Notes under the pieces: generated by a model
Seen by the model: the letters and a program-made list of their open reading frames with translations, nothing else
Databases searched by the model: none
What the model was told of the DNA's origin: nothing
Part shown: piece after piece, positions 8,018 through 15,502 of the stretch
Numbering within the stretch: position 1 is the first letter of the stretch
Layout: the number at the start of each line of letters is the position of its first letter
Position numbers and translations under genes: made by a program
NCBI GenBank assembly: GCA_018262835.1
Contig: JADFDP010000005.1
Span: 1 to 64,000 of the forward strand
DNA: 64,000 nucleotides
Direction of reading: 5' to 3'
Source of the DNA: Candidatus Aminicenantota bacterium
GTDB taxonomy: Bacteria > Acidobacteriota > Aminicenantia > UBA2199

Positions 8018-8046
8018 TTGACATTTTAAAATGACTAGAATACAAT
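8018..8046 (+). promoter_or_regulatory. Promoter of the TetR gene and possibly the PD40 operon
   Basis: TTGACA at 8018-8023, a 17-base spacer and TACAAT at 8041-8046, close to consensus. The transcription start should be near 8053, which excludes an upstream ATG at 8031 as the start of the regulator and supports 8064. Confidence 0.7.
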
Positions 8047-8063
8047 TTTGGTCAGGAGTCAAA

Positions 8064-8687
8064 ATGAGGCATATCGCCCGGCAAGCCAATATCCGCGAAC
8101 TGATCCTGGACGGAGTGGACGCACTGCTGGCCCGCTTCGGCTACCGGAAAATGACCATGGAGGACCTGGCCCGCCAGGTCGGCATCGGCAAGGGCACGAT
8201 CTACCTTCACTTTCCGGGCAAGGAGGAACTGGCCCTCGCCCACGTCGACCGCATCGCCGAGCGGCTGCTGCGGCGGCTCGGCGAGATTTCCGCCGCCCGT
8301 CGCTCCCCGCCAGAGCGCATCCGGGCGATGCTGGTCACGCGGGTGCTGTTCCGCTTCGACAGCGTCGCCCATTATTCGCAGAACCTCAATGACCTGCTGT
8401 CGGCGGTGCGCAAGGAATTGCTGGCCCGGCGCCAGGGGCATTTTGAAAAAGAGGCGCAGGAAATGGCGAAAGTCCTCGATGAGGGGCGTGAGATGGGCAT
8501 ATTTTCCGGTGCGGACAGCCTGCTCACGGCCCGGCTGCTCATCTGGAGCACCAATTCCATGCTGCCGTTCAACCTGACGGCCCGGGAGCTCGGCAAACGG
8601 GGTGAACTGGAGGAACGCGTTTCGCGACTGGCCGACCTGCTGCTGCAAGGGCTGCTCCAGCGCCCCCGGGATAAGAAATTAAAATGA
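8064..8687 (+). CDS. TetR/AcrR-family transcriptional regulator
   Basis: A 207-residue protein with a standard TetR N-terminus: a helix ending ILDGVDALLARFGYRKMTM, then the helix-turn-helix LARQVGIGKGTIYLHFPGKE (about residues 34-55). The C-terminal domain, all helical, should bind an effector that is not known. The ATG at 8064 has GGAG 5 bases upstream and fits the promoter. It lies 48 bases upstream of a same-strand four-gene unit (8736-12619) and may regulate it and itself. Confidence 0.85.
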   Translation: MRHIARQANIRELILDGVDALLARFGYRKMTMEDLARQVGIGKGTIYLHFPGKEELALAHVDRIAERLLRRLGEISAARRSPPERIRAMLVTRVLFRFDSVAHYSQNLNDLLSAVRKELLARRQGHFEKEAQEMAKVLDEGREMGIFSGADSLLTARLLIWSTNSMLPFNLTARELGKRGELEERVSRLADLLLQGLLQRPRDKKLK

Positions 8688-8735
8688 AAACCCCGTTCAA
8701 AACAATGGCCAGGAAATAAAACCGAGGGGATTAAA

Positions 8736-9626
8736 ATGAAAAAACAATTCAAACTCATCGCATTGTTGCTTCTGGCAAGCACCATGGCCGCCGCGGAAGA
8801 AACAAGCACGGATTTTCCAAGACTTGCAGGTCCGTATCTTGGGCAAAAGCCTCCGGGGAAAACAGCTGAACCGTTCGCTGAAAAAATTGTAGCTGCCGAA
8901 AATAATTTTCACGGATCTGTAGTTTTTTCACCAGACGGAAATGAAGCATATTGGAGTGTGATGGAAAAAATAAGAATTATGTATTCTAAAAAAGTAAATG
9001 GAGTTTGGACAAAACCGGAACTTTTTATTCCCAGTGCTGATGTTCCGTTCTTATCTCCCGACGGAAAAAAATTATTTTATATGGAACAGAACGTTGAACA
9101 AGGAAGAAAATTTGAAGTGCCTAGCGCTATGGATAAAACCGCGACCGGATGGTCTAAAGCATATCCACTGCCGGATATCATAAATAGAATACCAATTATT
9201 CATTGGCAGATATCGGTTGATAAAAAAGGGAATCTCTTTTTTGGTGGCAAAATGAGCGGGAACCAAACATCTAGAATATATTGTGCCGAGTATGTTAATG
9301 GGGCTTACCATGAACCAAAGATGGTTACAAGTTTGAAAGACTACGAAGCTTTTTCTCCATTCATAGCTCCAGATGGAAGTTATCTGATTGTAACTGCTTT
9401 TCGAGAGGAACTTGGATTATATATTCTATTTAAAAAAGCAGACGGAACATGGGCCAAGGGGAAAAACATTTCAGAAAATATTGGAACAAGCGGTGAGCTG
9501 CTTTGCCCTATAGTAACCAGCGACGGCAAATATTTATTCTTTCTTAAAGGAGTTGGTGAAAGGACTATTCCTTATTGGGTAGATGCCTCGTTTATTGAAG
9601 AACTGAGAAAAACAGAGCAAAAATGA
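8736..9626 (+). CDS. Secreted PD40/TolB-like beta-propeller protein, paralogue 1
   Basis: A 296-residue exported protein (signal peptide MKKQFKLIALLLLAST...AA) followed by the shared motif FPRLAGPYLGQKPPG. Several PD40-type blades follow, recognised by SPDGNEAYW, SPDGKKLFY, APDGSYLIV and SDGKYLFF. PD40 propellers are found in TolB and in dipeptidyl-peptidase-like proteins, and usually bind proteins or peptides. First of three tandem paralogues. Base composition is visibly AT-richer than that of the flanking genes, suggesting acquisition from an AT-richer donor. Confidence 0.8.
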   Translation: MKKQFKLIALLLLASTMAAAEETSTDFPRLAGPYLGQKPPGKTAEPFAEKIVAAENNFHGSVVFSPDGNEAYWSVMEKIRIMYSKKVNGVWTKPELFIPSADVPFLSPDGKKLFYMEQNVEQGRKFEVPSAMDKTATGWSKAYPLPDIINRIPIIHWQISVDKKGNLFFGGKMSGNQTSRIYCAEYVNGAYHEPKMVTSLKDYEAFSPFIAPDGSYLIVTAFREELGLYILFKKADGTWAKGKNISENIGTSGELLCPIVTSDGKYLFFLKGVGERTIPYWVDASFIEELRKTEQK

Positions 9627-9640
9627 AAAGGAACAACTCA

Positions 9641-10645
9641 ATGAAAACATTAATCAAATTATTCATCTTATTACTATTGGTGAGTAATTTATCAAACGCA
9701 CAGAAAAAAGAAATAGATTTTCCAAAACTCTCTGGTCCTTATCTTGGTCAGAAGCCCCCAGGAATGATGCCTGAACTGTTTGCGCCGGGAGTTATATCAT
9801 TGGGATATCACGAACACCGGATAGCGATTTCCCCCGATGGTTCCGAAATCTATTTCCCTGTTTTCGGCAATGAGGTCGTTGCTGCCAAAATCATGTTTAC
9901 GCGCCTCGAAAATGGGAACTGGTCGACTCCATGTGTTGCTCCTTTTTCTAATAAAGGGCTTAATCTTCATCCGTCATTTTCGCCAGATGGCAACCAACTT
10001 TACTTCACATCGACACGGCCAGTAGACGAAAACAATACAAAGAAGAACAGGGCGGATATTTGGTATGTTGAGAGAATTGGTAATTCATGGTCCCAGCCAA
10101 TTCATATGGGCGATGAAGTAAATACTTCTTACAATGAGTCATGTCCATCGATAATGGCTGATGGCACCTTATTTTTTGAGTCGGCCCGAAATGAAGTGAA
10201 AAACCTTGATATTTATTTTTCTGTCCTTAAAGATGGGATACGTCAAAATGCTGAAAAATTAGGAAGCCCGGTTAATACTGAAAATTCGGAAGGAGGACCT
10301 TTCATTGCCCCGGATGGAAGTTATTTGCTGTTCAACTCAAACAGGCCTGGTACTTTTGGAGAAGACGATATCTATGTGACTTCTAAAGACAAATCGGGAG
10401 GTTGGGGCGAACCGGTTAATCTTGGAAAAAAGGTCAATTCCGCGTTTCTCGATTGGACTCCGGTAATTACTCCTGATGGCAAATATCTCATTTTTTCAAG
10501 CTATCGGAATACTGACCTGATTGTTCCTGTTGATTCCATTTATTCTGAAAAATTGAAGAAAGAAATAGGATTACCTAAAACAGGGAATGGGACATTTTAT
10601 TGGGTCTCTGCAAAAATCATTGAAAAACTTAGACCAAAAGGATAG
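9641..10645 (+). CDS. Secreted PD40/TolB-like beta-propeller protein, paralogue 2
   Basis: About 334 residues with signal peptide MKTLIKLFILLLLVSNLSNA and the shared FPKLSGPYLGQKPPG motif. Blades include SPDGSEIYF, SPDGNQLYFTS, APDGSYLLFNSNRPG and TPDGKYLIFSS. An in-frame ATG at 9623 overlaps the previous stop as ATGA. The ATG at 9641 is preferred because AAAGGAA lies 8 bases upstream and the signal peptide then matches those of the paralogues. AT-rich like its neighbours. Confidence 0.8.
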   Translation: MKTLIKLFILLLLVSNLSNAQKKEIDFPKLSGPYLGQKPPGMMPELFAPGVISLGYHEHRIAISPDGSEIYFPVFGNEVVAAKIMFTRLENGNWSTPCVAPFSNKGLNLHPSFSPDGNQLYFTSTRPVDENNTKKNRADIWYVERIGNSWSQPIHMGDEVNTSYNESCPSIMADGTLFFESARNEVKNLDIYFSVLKDGIRQNAEKLGSPVNTENSEGGPFIAPDGSYLLFNSNRPGTFGEDDIYVTSKDKSGGWGEPVNLGKKVNSAFLDWTPVITPDGKYLIFSSYRNTDLIVPVDSIYSEKLKKEIGLPKTGNGTFYWVSAKIIEKLRPKG

Positions 10646-10647
10646 CC

Positions 10648-11586
10648 ATGAAAACACGAATCAATTTGATCGCATTGTTACTTATTGTGGGTAATATTTT
10701 AGCTGCCCAGCAAACAGCAACAGAGTTTCCAAAACTTACCGGCCCCTATCTTGGCCAGAAACCTCCGGGAATGACACCGGAAATTTTTGCGCCGGGTATT
10801 GTGTCTACCAATGGATTTGAGCATAGCAAGATTGCATTTAACAAAGATGGTTCTGCTTTTTATTGGGCTGCACAGCCTGATATAAAAGGAGCCAACAGGT
10901 TTCAGCAAAAAATATGGTTTACTAAAAACAATAAAGATGGATGGAGCAACCCGAGACAATTACCGATAACACAAATTGGAGGTCAGTCCCCTACTTTTTC
11001 CCCAATAGGTGATGAAATCTTTTTTATCGGTTCTGATGATAAAGAAGTCACCGATCCTCATAACATAAAAAACAATCTTTACAAAATTGATAAAGAACAA
11101 AATCTTGTCAAAAATATTTCCGATCAATTTCCAATGCTTACAAAAAGCTGGTCTTTCGGTTTTGCAAAGAATGGGAATTTATATTTTGATTATAAGGAAA
11201 ACAATGATAAGCCATACGAGATATATTTTTTGGAATACAAAAACGGAAAATATTCCGAGCCACAAAAGATGAATGACTCAATTAACAATGGCAGCCAGAA
11301 TATTCATCCATTTATTTCTTCCGATGAAAGTTTTTTAATATTCTCTTCCTTCTGCCCTGGTGGTCATGGCATTGCTGATCTTTATATCTGTTTTAAGGAT
11401 AATACTGGTGCATGGACAGAAGCACAAAATATGGGCTCATTAATAAACACAGATATGTTAGAACGGTTCCCTTCAATTTCTCCGGATGGTAAATATTTGT
11501 TTTTTACTAGAAACAAAGGATCCGAAATAAGTGATTTTTACTGGGTCTCTGCAAAAATCATCGAAGAATTAAAACCAAAGGAGTAA
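10648..11586 (+). CDS. Secreted PD40/TolB-like beta-propeller protein, paralogue 3
   Basis: A 312-residue protein with a signal peptide ending near AAQQ, then FPKLTGPYLGQKPPG and blades such as SPIGDEIFF and SPDGKYLFFTR. It begins 2 bases after paralogue 2 with AAGGA in the preceding stop region. Its C-terminus, FYWVSAKIIEELKPKE, closely matches that of paralogue 2 (FYWVSAKIIEKLRPKG), which points to recent duplication. Function unknown; the set may form surface or periplasmic receptors. Confidence 0.8.
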   Translation: MKTRINLIALLLIVGNILAAQQTATEFPKLTGPYLGQKPPGMTPEIFAPGIVSTNGFEHSKIAFNKDGSAFYWAAQPDIKGANRFQQKIWFTKNNKDGWSNPRQLPITQIGGQSPTFSPIGDEIFFIGSDDKEVTDPHNIKNNLYKIDKEQNLVKNISDQFPMLTKSWSFGFAKNGNLYFDYKENNDKPYEIYFLEYKNGKYSEPQKMNDSINNGSQNIHPFISSDESFLIFSSFCPGGHGIADLYICFKDNTGAWTEAQNMGSLINTDMLERFPSISPDGKYLFFTRNKGSEISDFYWVSAKIIEELKPKE

Positions 11587-11590
11587 AAAA

Positions 11591-12619
11591 ATGAAAACAA
11601 TTTGCAAAGTATTGGTCTTGCTGCTTCTGGTATCATCCGTTTTGCCTGCGCAAGAAAACAGTGCTCCGCTGACAAAAGAAGAGAGAATCGCTTTTGTTGA
11701 AAATGTCAGCAAGCTGTTGAACGAGAATTATGTTTTCCCGGAGATTGCCGCGCAAATCGAAAAGCACCTTAAAGGCAAGCTTGCAGCCGGCGCTTTTGAT
11801 AGTTTAACCGTTACCAGTGAATTCGCCGATACCATGACCAAGGAACTTCAATCCATAAGCCATGACAAGCATATGCGTGTACGCGTAAATTTAAACCGGG
11901 GTACGGCAGCCGCGCCGACGGTTCGGCCCGATCCCATCGTGCAGAATTATGAAAGAACGAAAAACCTGGAAATGACCAATTACGGTTTCACCAAGGTTGA
12001 AAAGTTGGATGGGAATATCGGTTACCTCGATTTAACCGGGTTTCCTGCTTTGGCCTCTGCCAAGGAATATGCCGATCTGGCAATGAAATTTCTATCCACT
12101 GCGGATGCATTGATCATCGATTTAAGGCGCAACGGCGGCGGCAGTCCCAGGCTCATCCAGTACGTATGCAGTTACTTTTTCGAAAATCCGACGCATATCA
12201 ACAGCCTTTACTATAGGGCGGCAAATCAAACCACTGATTTTATAACCTTTGAAAAAGTCGGCGGCAAGAAGATGCATGATATCCCTCTTTTCCTGTTAAC
12301 CAGCGCACAAACATTTTCCGGTGGCGAAGAATTTGCCTATAATATCCAGACACAGAAGCGCGGCACGCTTATAGGCGAGACAACGGGCGGAGGGGCCAAT
12401 CCCGGTACCATATTCCCGGTAACAGGCGACCTGGTGATCTTCATCCCCACCGGCAGGGCGATCAATCCCATAACCAAAACAAACTGGGAAGGAGTCGGTG
12501 TTATACCCGAAATAAAATGTTCCGCCGATATGGCACTGGAAACCGCTCTGCCATTGGCGCGCGCAGCGGCGAAGGCTCAGGGGGAAGATTGGGGACGGTG
12601 CTTGACTTTGTTACTTTGA
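11591..12619 (+). CDS. S41-family serine peptidase (tail-specific/IRBP-like)
   Basis: A 342-residue exported protein with a signal peptide (...SSVLPAQ), an N-terminal helical cap (about 25-95) and the S41 catalytic domain. Motifs seen are IGYLDLTGF, LIIDLRRNGGG and TFSGGEEFAYN, whose Ser is the nucleophile, then GETTGGGANPG. It lacks a PDZ domain, as the IRBP-like subgroup does. It is 4 bases after the PD40 triplet with AAGGAG, so it is the last gene of that unit. The last ten or so codons and the stop come from a type A repeat, so the native C-terminus was probably lost or replaced. Confidence 0.85.
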   Translation: MKTICKVLVLLLLVSSVLPAQENSAPLTKEERIAFVENVSKLLNENYVFPEIAAQIEKHLKGKLAAGAFDSLTVTSEFADTMTKELQSISHDKHMRVRVNLNRGTAAAPTVRPDPIVQNYERTKNLEMTNYGFTKVEKLDGNIGYLDLTGFPALASAKEYADLAMKFLSTADALIIDLRRNGGGSPRLIQYVCSYFFENPTHINSLYYRAANQTTDFITFEKVGGKKMHDIPLFLLTSAQTFSGGEEFAYNIQTQKRGTLIGETTGGGANPGTIFPVTGDLVIFIPTGRAINPITKTNWEGVGVIPEIKCSADMALETALPLARAAAKAQGEDWGRCLTLLL

Positions 12620-12620
12620 G
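12588..12620 (+). repeat. Type A dispersed repeat overlapping the end of the S41 gene
   Basis: ATTGGGGACGGTGCTTG followed by ACTTTGTTACTTTG, the best match to the consensus in the window. The peptidase reading frame runs through it and stops at the TGA within it (12617-12619). Confidence 0.8.
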
Positions 12621-12708
12621 GAATAGGCGATTTGTTTACAAATCACAATTATTTAAAATGCGTTATGATCAACCTTGCTTTTTGAGATAAACAAGGGAGA
12701 ACCGAAGA

Positions 12709-13167
12709 ATGCAGAAAGTAGACAGGCATATGAAAAAGAAGCTCATCTTTGTTGCCGCGCTGCTGGCCTTGGCTTGGCTGCCCGCGGTTGCGGCGGATAC
12801 GGCAGAACTCGCCCAGCAGGTGCGGGCGGCGGAAACGGCTTTCGCCAGGACCATGGCTGACCGCGACTGGGCGGCCTTCAAGGCTTGCATTGCAGTGGAG
12901 GCCGTTTTCTTCGGTCGTAAGGGCGTCCTGCGCGGCAGAGACGCCGTGGCCGAGGGCTGGAAGCCGTACTTCGAAGGGATCAAGGCGCCCTTCTCTTGGG
13001 AGCCAGAGCAGGTGGAAGCGTTGGCATCGGGTACCCTGGCCCTGAGCAGCGGACCGGTCATGGATTCTGAGGGGAAGCGCAGCGGAACCTTCCAATCGGT
13101 CTGGAGGCTTGAATCCGACGGCCGCTGGCGGATCGTTTTCGACAAGGGGTGTCCTCCCTGCGATTGA
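12709..13167 (+). CDS. Secreted NTF2/SnoaL-like (DUF4440-type) protein
   Basis: A 152-residue protein with a signal peptide ending near AVAADTAEL and one domain with the NTF2-like pattern: a first helix ETAFARTMADRDW followed by FKACIAVEAVFFG, a GRDAVAEGWKPYF segment and C-terminal strands ending in WRIVFDKG. Such proteins form a cone-shaped pocket and have diverse roles. The ATG at 12709 has GGGAGA 8 bases upstream; ATG 12730 is an in-frame alternative. Single gene between repeats. Confidence 0.75.
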   Translation: MQKVDRHMKKKLIFVAALLALAWLPAVAADTAELAQQVRAAETAFARTMADRDWAAFKACIAVEAVFFGRKGVLRGRDAVAEGWKPYFEGIKAPFSWEPEQVEALASGTLALSSGPVMDSEGKRSGTFQSVWRLESDGRWRIVFDKGCPPCD

Positions 13168-13206
13168 AGTTTTAAATCTAGCTGCGGCTCTTTCTTTTTT
13201 AGGGAG

Positions 13207-13240
13207 TTTGGGGACGGTGTTTGTTCTTATTTAATCCGAG
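13207..13240 (+). repeat. Type A dispersed repeat copy
   Basis: TTTGGGGACGGTGTTTG followed by a T-rich tail. The gap 13168-13544 holds this copy, a type B copy, a pair of GC hairpins and the promoter of the next gene. Confidence 0.7.
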
Positions 13241-13260
13241 ATTAAAAATCCCGTTTTGGC

Positions 13261-13292
13261 ATTGGTACCAGGTCTTTCATTATTATATTAAC
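13261..13292 (+). repeat. Type B dispersed repeat copy
   Basis: ATTGGTACCAGGTCTTTCAT then TATTATATTAAC, the same tail as the copy at 15328-15358. Confidence 0.65.
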
Positions 13293-13358
13293 AAAGATAA
13301 ACCAGAGTGAGTTGCTCCAGGTGTAGCAACACGGCGTGCTGTGACCTCTTATCCTGAT

Positions 13359-13423
13359 GTAGGGGCGCGGTCATCGCGCCCATAATCGTCATTGCCACGA
13401 GGGGCGGGACAACCCCGCCCTAC
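13359..13423. repeat. Pair of GTAGGGGCG-type GC hairpins
   Basis: GTAGGGGCGCGGTCATCGCG at 13359-13378, closed by CCC, and GGGGCGGGACAACCCCGCCC at 13401-13420 each fold into a short hairpin and end in or near CTAC/GTAG. Related hairpins occur at 15258-15281 and 35981-36005. Confidence 0.55.
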
Positions 13424-13475
13424 GAGAAAAAACATTTCATGGAATGGATCCTGGCAAGTTGACAATTTGCGGGCA

Positions 13476-13505
13476 TTGGCAATTTGATTAAGGGAAATAT
13501 ATAAT
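13476..13505 (+). promoter_or_regulatory. Promoter of the DUF1579 gene
   Basis: TTGGCA (13476-13481), 18-base spacer, TATAAT (13500-13505), 39 bases before the ATG at 13545, which has its own GGAGG ribosome site. Confidence 0.6.
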
Positions 13506-13544
13506 ACGAAAGCAGATGCGAGTACCATAAAAAACGGAGGAAAT

Positions 13545-14126
13545 ATGAAAAAAACAATCATCCTATTGACAATTTGCCTGGCCGTCGCGCCGCTCCTGGC
13601 CCAGGACAAGCCGTCGGATGCCGACCAGCAGAAGGCCATGGAAGTGTACATGAAGGCAGGGGCGGTGACCGAGAACCATGAGTTCCTTAAAAAGTACGCC
13701 GGCAGCTGGGACTGCCAGGTCAAGGGCTGGATGGCCCCGGGCCAGCCGCCCACCGTCAGCCAGGGAACGTTCCTGGGCGAAATGCGCCTGGACGGCCGTT
13801 TCCTGTTCATGGATTTCAAGGGCGAAATGTTCGGCCAGCCCTTTGCCGGGGTGCAGATCATCGGCTTCGACAACATGCAGCTGAAATACATCTCCCTCTG
13901 GATCGACAACTCCTCGACCTTTTTCTTCATGACCACGGGCACGCGCCTGGACAACGTCATCAGCGAATCGGGGCTCTGGCCCGACCCGCTGACCGGCGCC
14001 CAGCTCCCGGTGAAGGCCAGGACCACCTGGGTCGGCGCCGACGAATACCTCTACGAGCAGTTCATGGTCCAGGCCGACAAGAGCGAGTTCAAGAGCATGG
14101 AGATGAGCTGCAAGCGCCGGAAATAA
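13545..14126 (+). CDS. Secreted DUF1579-family protein
   Basis: A 193-residue protein with a signal peptide (MKKTIILLTICLAVAPLLAQ) and a DUF1579 domain, recognised by HEFLKKYAGSWDC, then GEMRLDGRFLFMDF, FAGVQIIGFDN and SLWIDNSSTFFFMTTG. The domain is a lipocalin-like barrel of unknown role, common in Acidobacteriota and planctomycetes. Its own promoter and ribosome site are clear, so it is monocistronic. Repeats lie on both sides. Confidence 0.85.
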   Translation: MKKTIILLTICLAVAPLLAQDKPSDADQQKAMEVYMKAGAVTENHEFLKKYAGSWDCQVKGWMAPGQPPTVSQGTFLGEMRLDGRFLFMDFKGEMFGQPFAGVQIIGFDNMQLKYISLWIDNSSTFFFMTTGTRLDNVISESGLWPDPLTGAQLPVKARTTWVGADEYLYEQFMVQADKSEFKSMEMSCKRRK

Positions 14127-14131
14127 TCGGG

Positions 14132-14155
14132 AATTGGGGACGGTGCTTGTATTTT
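14132..14155 (+). repeat. Type A dispersed repeat, left end of a 215-base element
   Basis: AATTGGGGACGGTGCTTG and a T-rich tail. It faces an inverted copy at 14320-14350. The bases between contain a type B copy and no gene. Confidence 0.75.
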
Positions 14156-14194
14156 TCTATTTAGCATACATGGAGTAAAAGAATGAAGGAAGAT

Positions 14195-14220
14195 CTGGTG
14201 TCAGGTCTCAAAAATAAAAG
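14195..14220 (+). repeat. Type B-like repeat inside the 215-base element
   Basis: CTGGTGTCAGGTCTC, a weaker match to the type B core, inside the inverted pair at 14132-14350. Confidence 0.4.
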
Positions 14221-14319
14221 TCTGTAAAAAAAAGGGAGCTTCCGGGGTCGGGGAGCTTTCAGGGTCGCGTCTCAGCAATAAACTTTGTTCCTTTCTGTGA
14301 AATCAGGCTGACATCCTAA

Positions 14320-14350
14320 AAACATATAAACAAGCACCGTCCCTAATCTT
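14320..14350 (-). repeat. Type A dispersed repeat, right end of the 215-base element
   Basis: On the minus strand TTAGGGACGGTGCTTG then TTTATATGTTT. Its end overlaps the last codons of the minus-strand gene at 14343. Confidence 0.75.
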
Positions 14351-14804
14351 TTCCGGAAGCGACGGGCTCGCGCTTCAATATGGCGCTGCTCTCCGGCTTC
14401 AGGGTGCCATCGCTCATCACTTCGCAGACTTCCTGCTCGTAGGTGTCGGTGTTGATGAACTTCAGGCGGATGGCGGCGACGCCGGGCTCCCTGAGCCAGC
14501 GATGGATCAGCCGCCATTCGCCGCCGGCGAATGTCGACTCGCCGAAGGCGATCTTGCCGCTTTTGTAGACGGCGACGAAGTCGCCCGGGCCGGATGCAGA
14601 GATCGTGAAAAACGCCTCGGCGGTCGGCCCGGGAGTGTCCCCGCTGCCGGCCGTGAGCCAGCTCTCGTGCAGGACATTGCCGTCAAGAACTTTCTGCCAC
14701 TGCGAGCGCACGATCTCGCCTTCGCCCCCGGCGCTGCGCCGGCGCCCGATCCATGAGCCCGCTAGCGACTCGCAAAATTGCGTGAAACCGTCACTGGTCG
14801 TCAT
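14343..14804 (-). CDS. DUF1579-like cytoplasmic protein
   Basis: A 153-residue protein without a signal peptide. FTQFCESLAGSWIGRRR near the N-terminus, NVLHESWLTAG and FFTISASGPGDFVAVYKSG in the middle resemble the lipocalin-like DUF1579/heme-binding-like fold, but the match is weaker than for 13545. It overlaps the upstream ribbon-helix-helix-like gene by 14 bases and is therefore its operon partner. Its 3' end runs into a type A repeat. Confidence 0.65.
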   Translation of the reverse strand: MTTSDGFTQFCESLAGSWIGRRRSAGGEGEIVRSQWQKVLDGNVLHESWLTAGSGDTPGPTAEAFFTISASGPGDFVAVYKSGKIAFGESTFAGGEWRLIHRWLREPGVAAIRLKFINTDTYEQEVCEVMSDGTLKPESSAILKREPVASGKD

Positions 14805-15108
14805 TCTGCTCCTCCATCTGATGACTCGCCTCGCTGCCGTAGTCGAGCTCGTAGATTTTCTTCAGGTCGCGCACCTTTTCCAGGCTTTTCCTGGACAGCG
14901 CGCACTTGCCCTCGAAGGCATGCAGCACGATGCCCTCGAGCAGGTCGCCCACGGAGAGGTCGTGGAACTCGGCCAGGCCTTTGAGCACCTTCAGGAGCCG
15001 CTTCTCGATTCTCACCCCGGTTTGCACGCGTTCGACGGTGATGAAGCCCTTTCTCCGGCTCATTTGCCCCCCGCTTTTTGCGGACGGATTGGAATTCGTT
15101 CTGCCCAT
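14791..15108 (-). CDS. Small ribbon-helix-helix-like protein
   Basis: A 105-residue protein. The middle part (about 30-65: TGVRIEKRLLKVLKGLAEF, then HDLSVGDLLEGIVLHAFEG) has the strand-helix-helix pattern of ribbon-helix-helix DNA-binding proteins. The tail is acidic and glutamine-rich. GGAGG lies 8 bases before the ATG. It is the first gene of a two-gene unit with a near-consensus promoter and an inverted repeat at its -10 region, so auto-repression is likely but not shown. Confidence 0.6.
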   Translation of the reverse strand: MGRTNSNPSAKSGGQMSRRKGFITVERVQTGVRIEKRLLKVLKGLAEFHDLSVGDLLEGIVLHAFEGKCALSRKSLEKVRDLKKIYELDYGSEASHQMEEQNDDQ

Positions 15109-15161
15109 TCATTCACCTCCGGCGCGGAGCCGCTTGATCTCGCGGATCTCCTTTTGTGTAT

Positions 15162-15207
15162 ATAGGTACCAAGATACATATATACCATAAATGACTTGGC
15201 TTGTCAA
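15162..15207 (-). promoter_or_regulatory. Promoter with TATATA inverted repeat for the ribbon-helix-helix gene
   Basis: On the minus strand TTGACA (15202-15207), 17 bases, TATATA (15179-15184). The -10 region and the next bases contain inverted GTATATA/TATATAC arms about 10 bases apart, a plausible operator for the encoded protein. Confidence 0.6.
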
Positions 15208-15257
15208 CGGGCGGCGGAAAAAAGAAGTTGGGGAAGCCGGCATTCCTCAAGCGTAAG

Positions 15258-15281
15258 GCCGGGCGCTGCTCCTGCCCCTAC
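15258..15281. repeat. GTAGGGGC-type GC element
   Basis: GGCCGGGCGCTGCTCCTGCC followed by CCTAC, on the minus strand beginning GTAGGGGC and ending GCGCCC, related to the hairpins at 13359 and 35981. Confidence 0.4.
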
Positions 15282-15405
15282 AAAATTACAAGCACCGTCC
15301 CTAAAGAAGGGAATTGGGGTCAAGGGGCATTGGGGCCAGGTCTTTCATTATGACATTCAGTTTTCAGTTATATTGGGGACGGTGCTTGACTTTATTACTT
15401 TGCAG
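15281..15405. repeat. Cluster of type A and type B dispersed repeats
   Basis: Four repeat starts in 125 bases: a minus-strand type A copy (15281-15309), a partial AATTGGGGTCAA (15312-15323), a type B copy CATTGGGGCCAGGTCTTTC (15328-15358), and a full plus-strand type A copy ATTGGGGACGGTGCTTG plus ACTTTATTACTTTG (15372-15405). Gap 15109-15502 holds these, a hairpin and the promoter above; no gene. Confidence 0.8.
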
Positions 15406-15502
15406 ACTAATTCTCCGGCGACCTGAATTTGCGGGTAATGGCCACGGCTGCCCCCTGCTCGGTAAAAGCGAAAGGGCGATAGTTGCGGTGCCGGGCCGCG
15501 GC

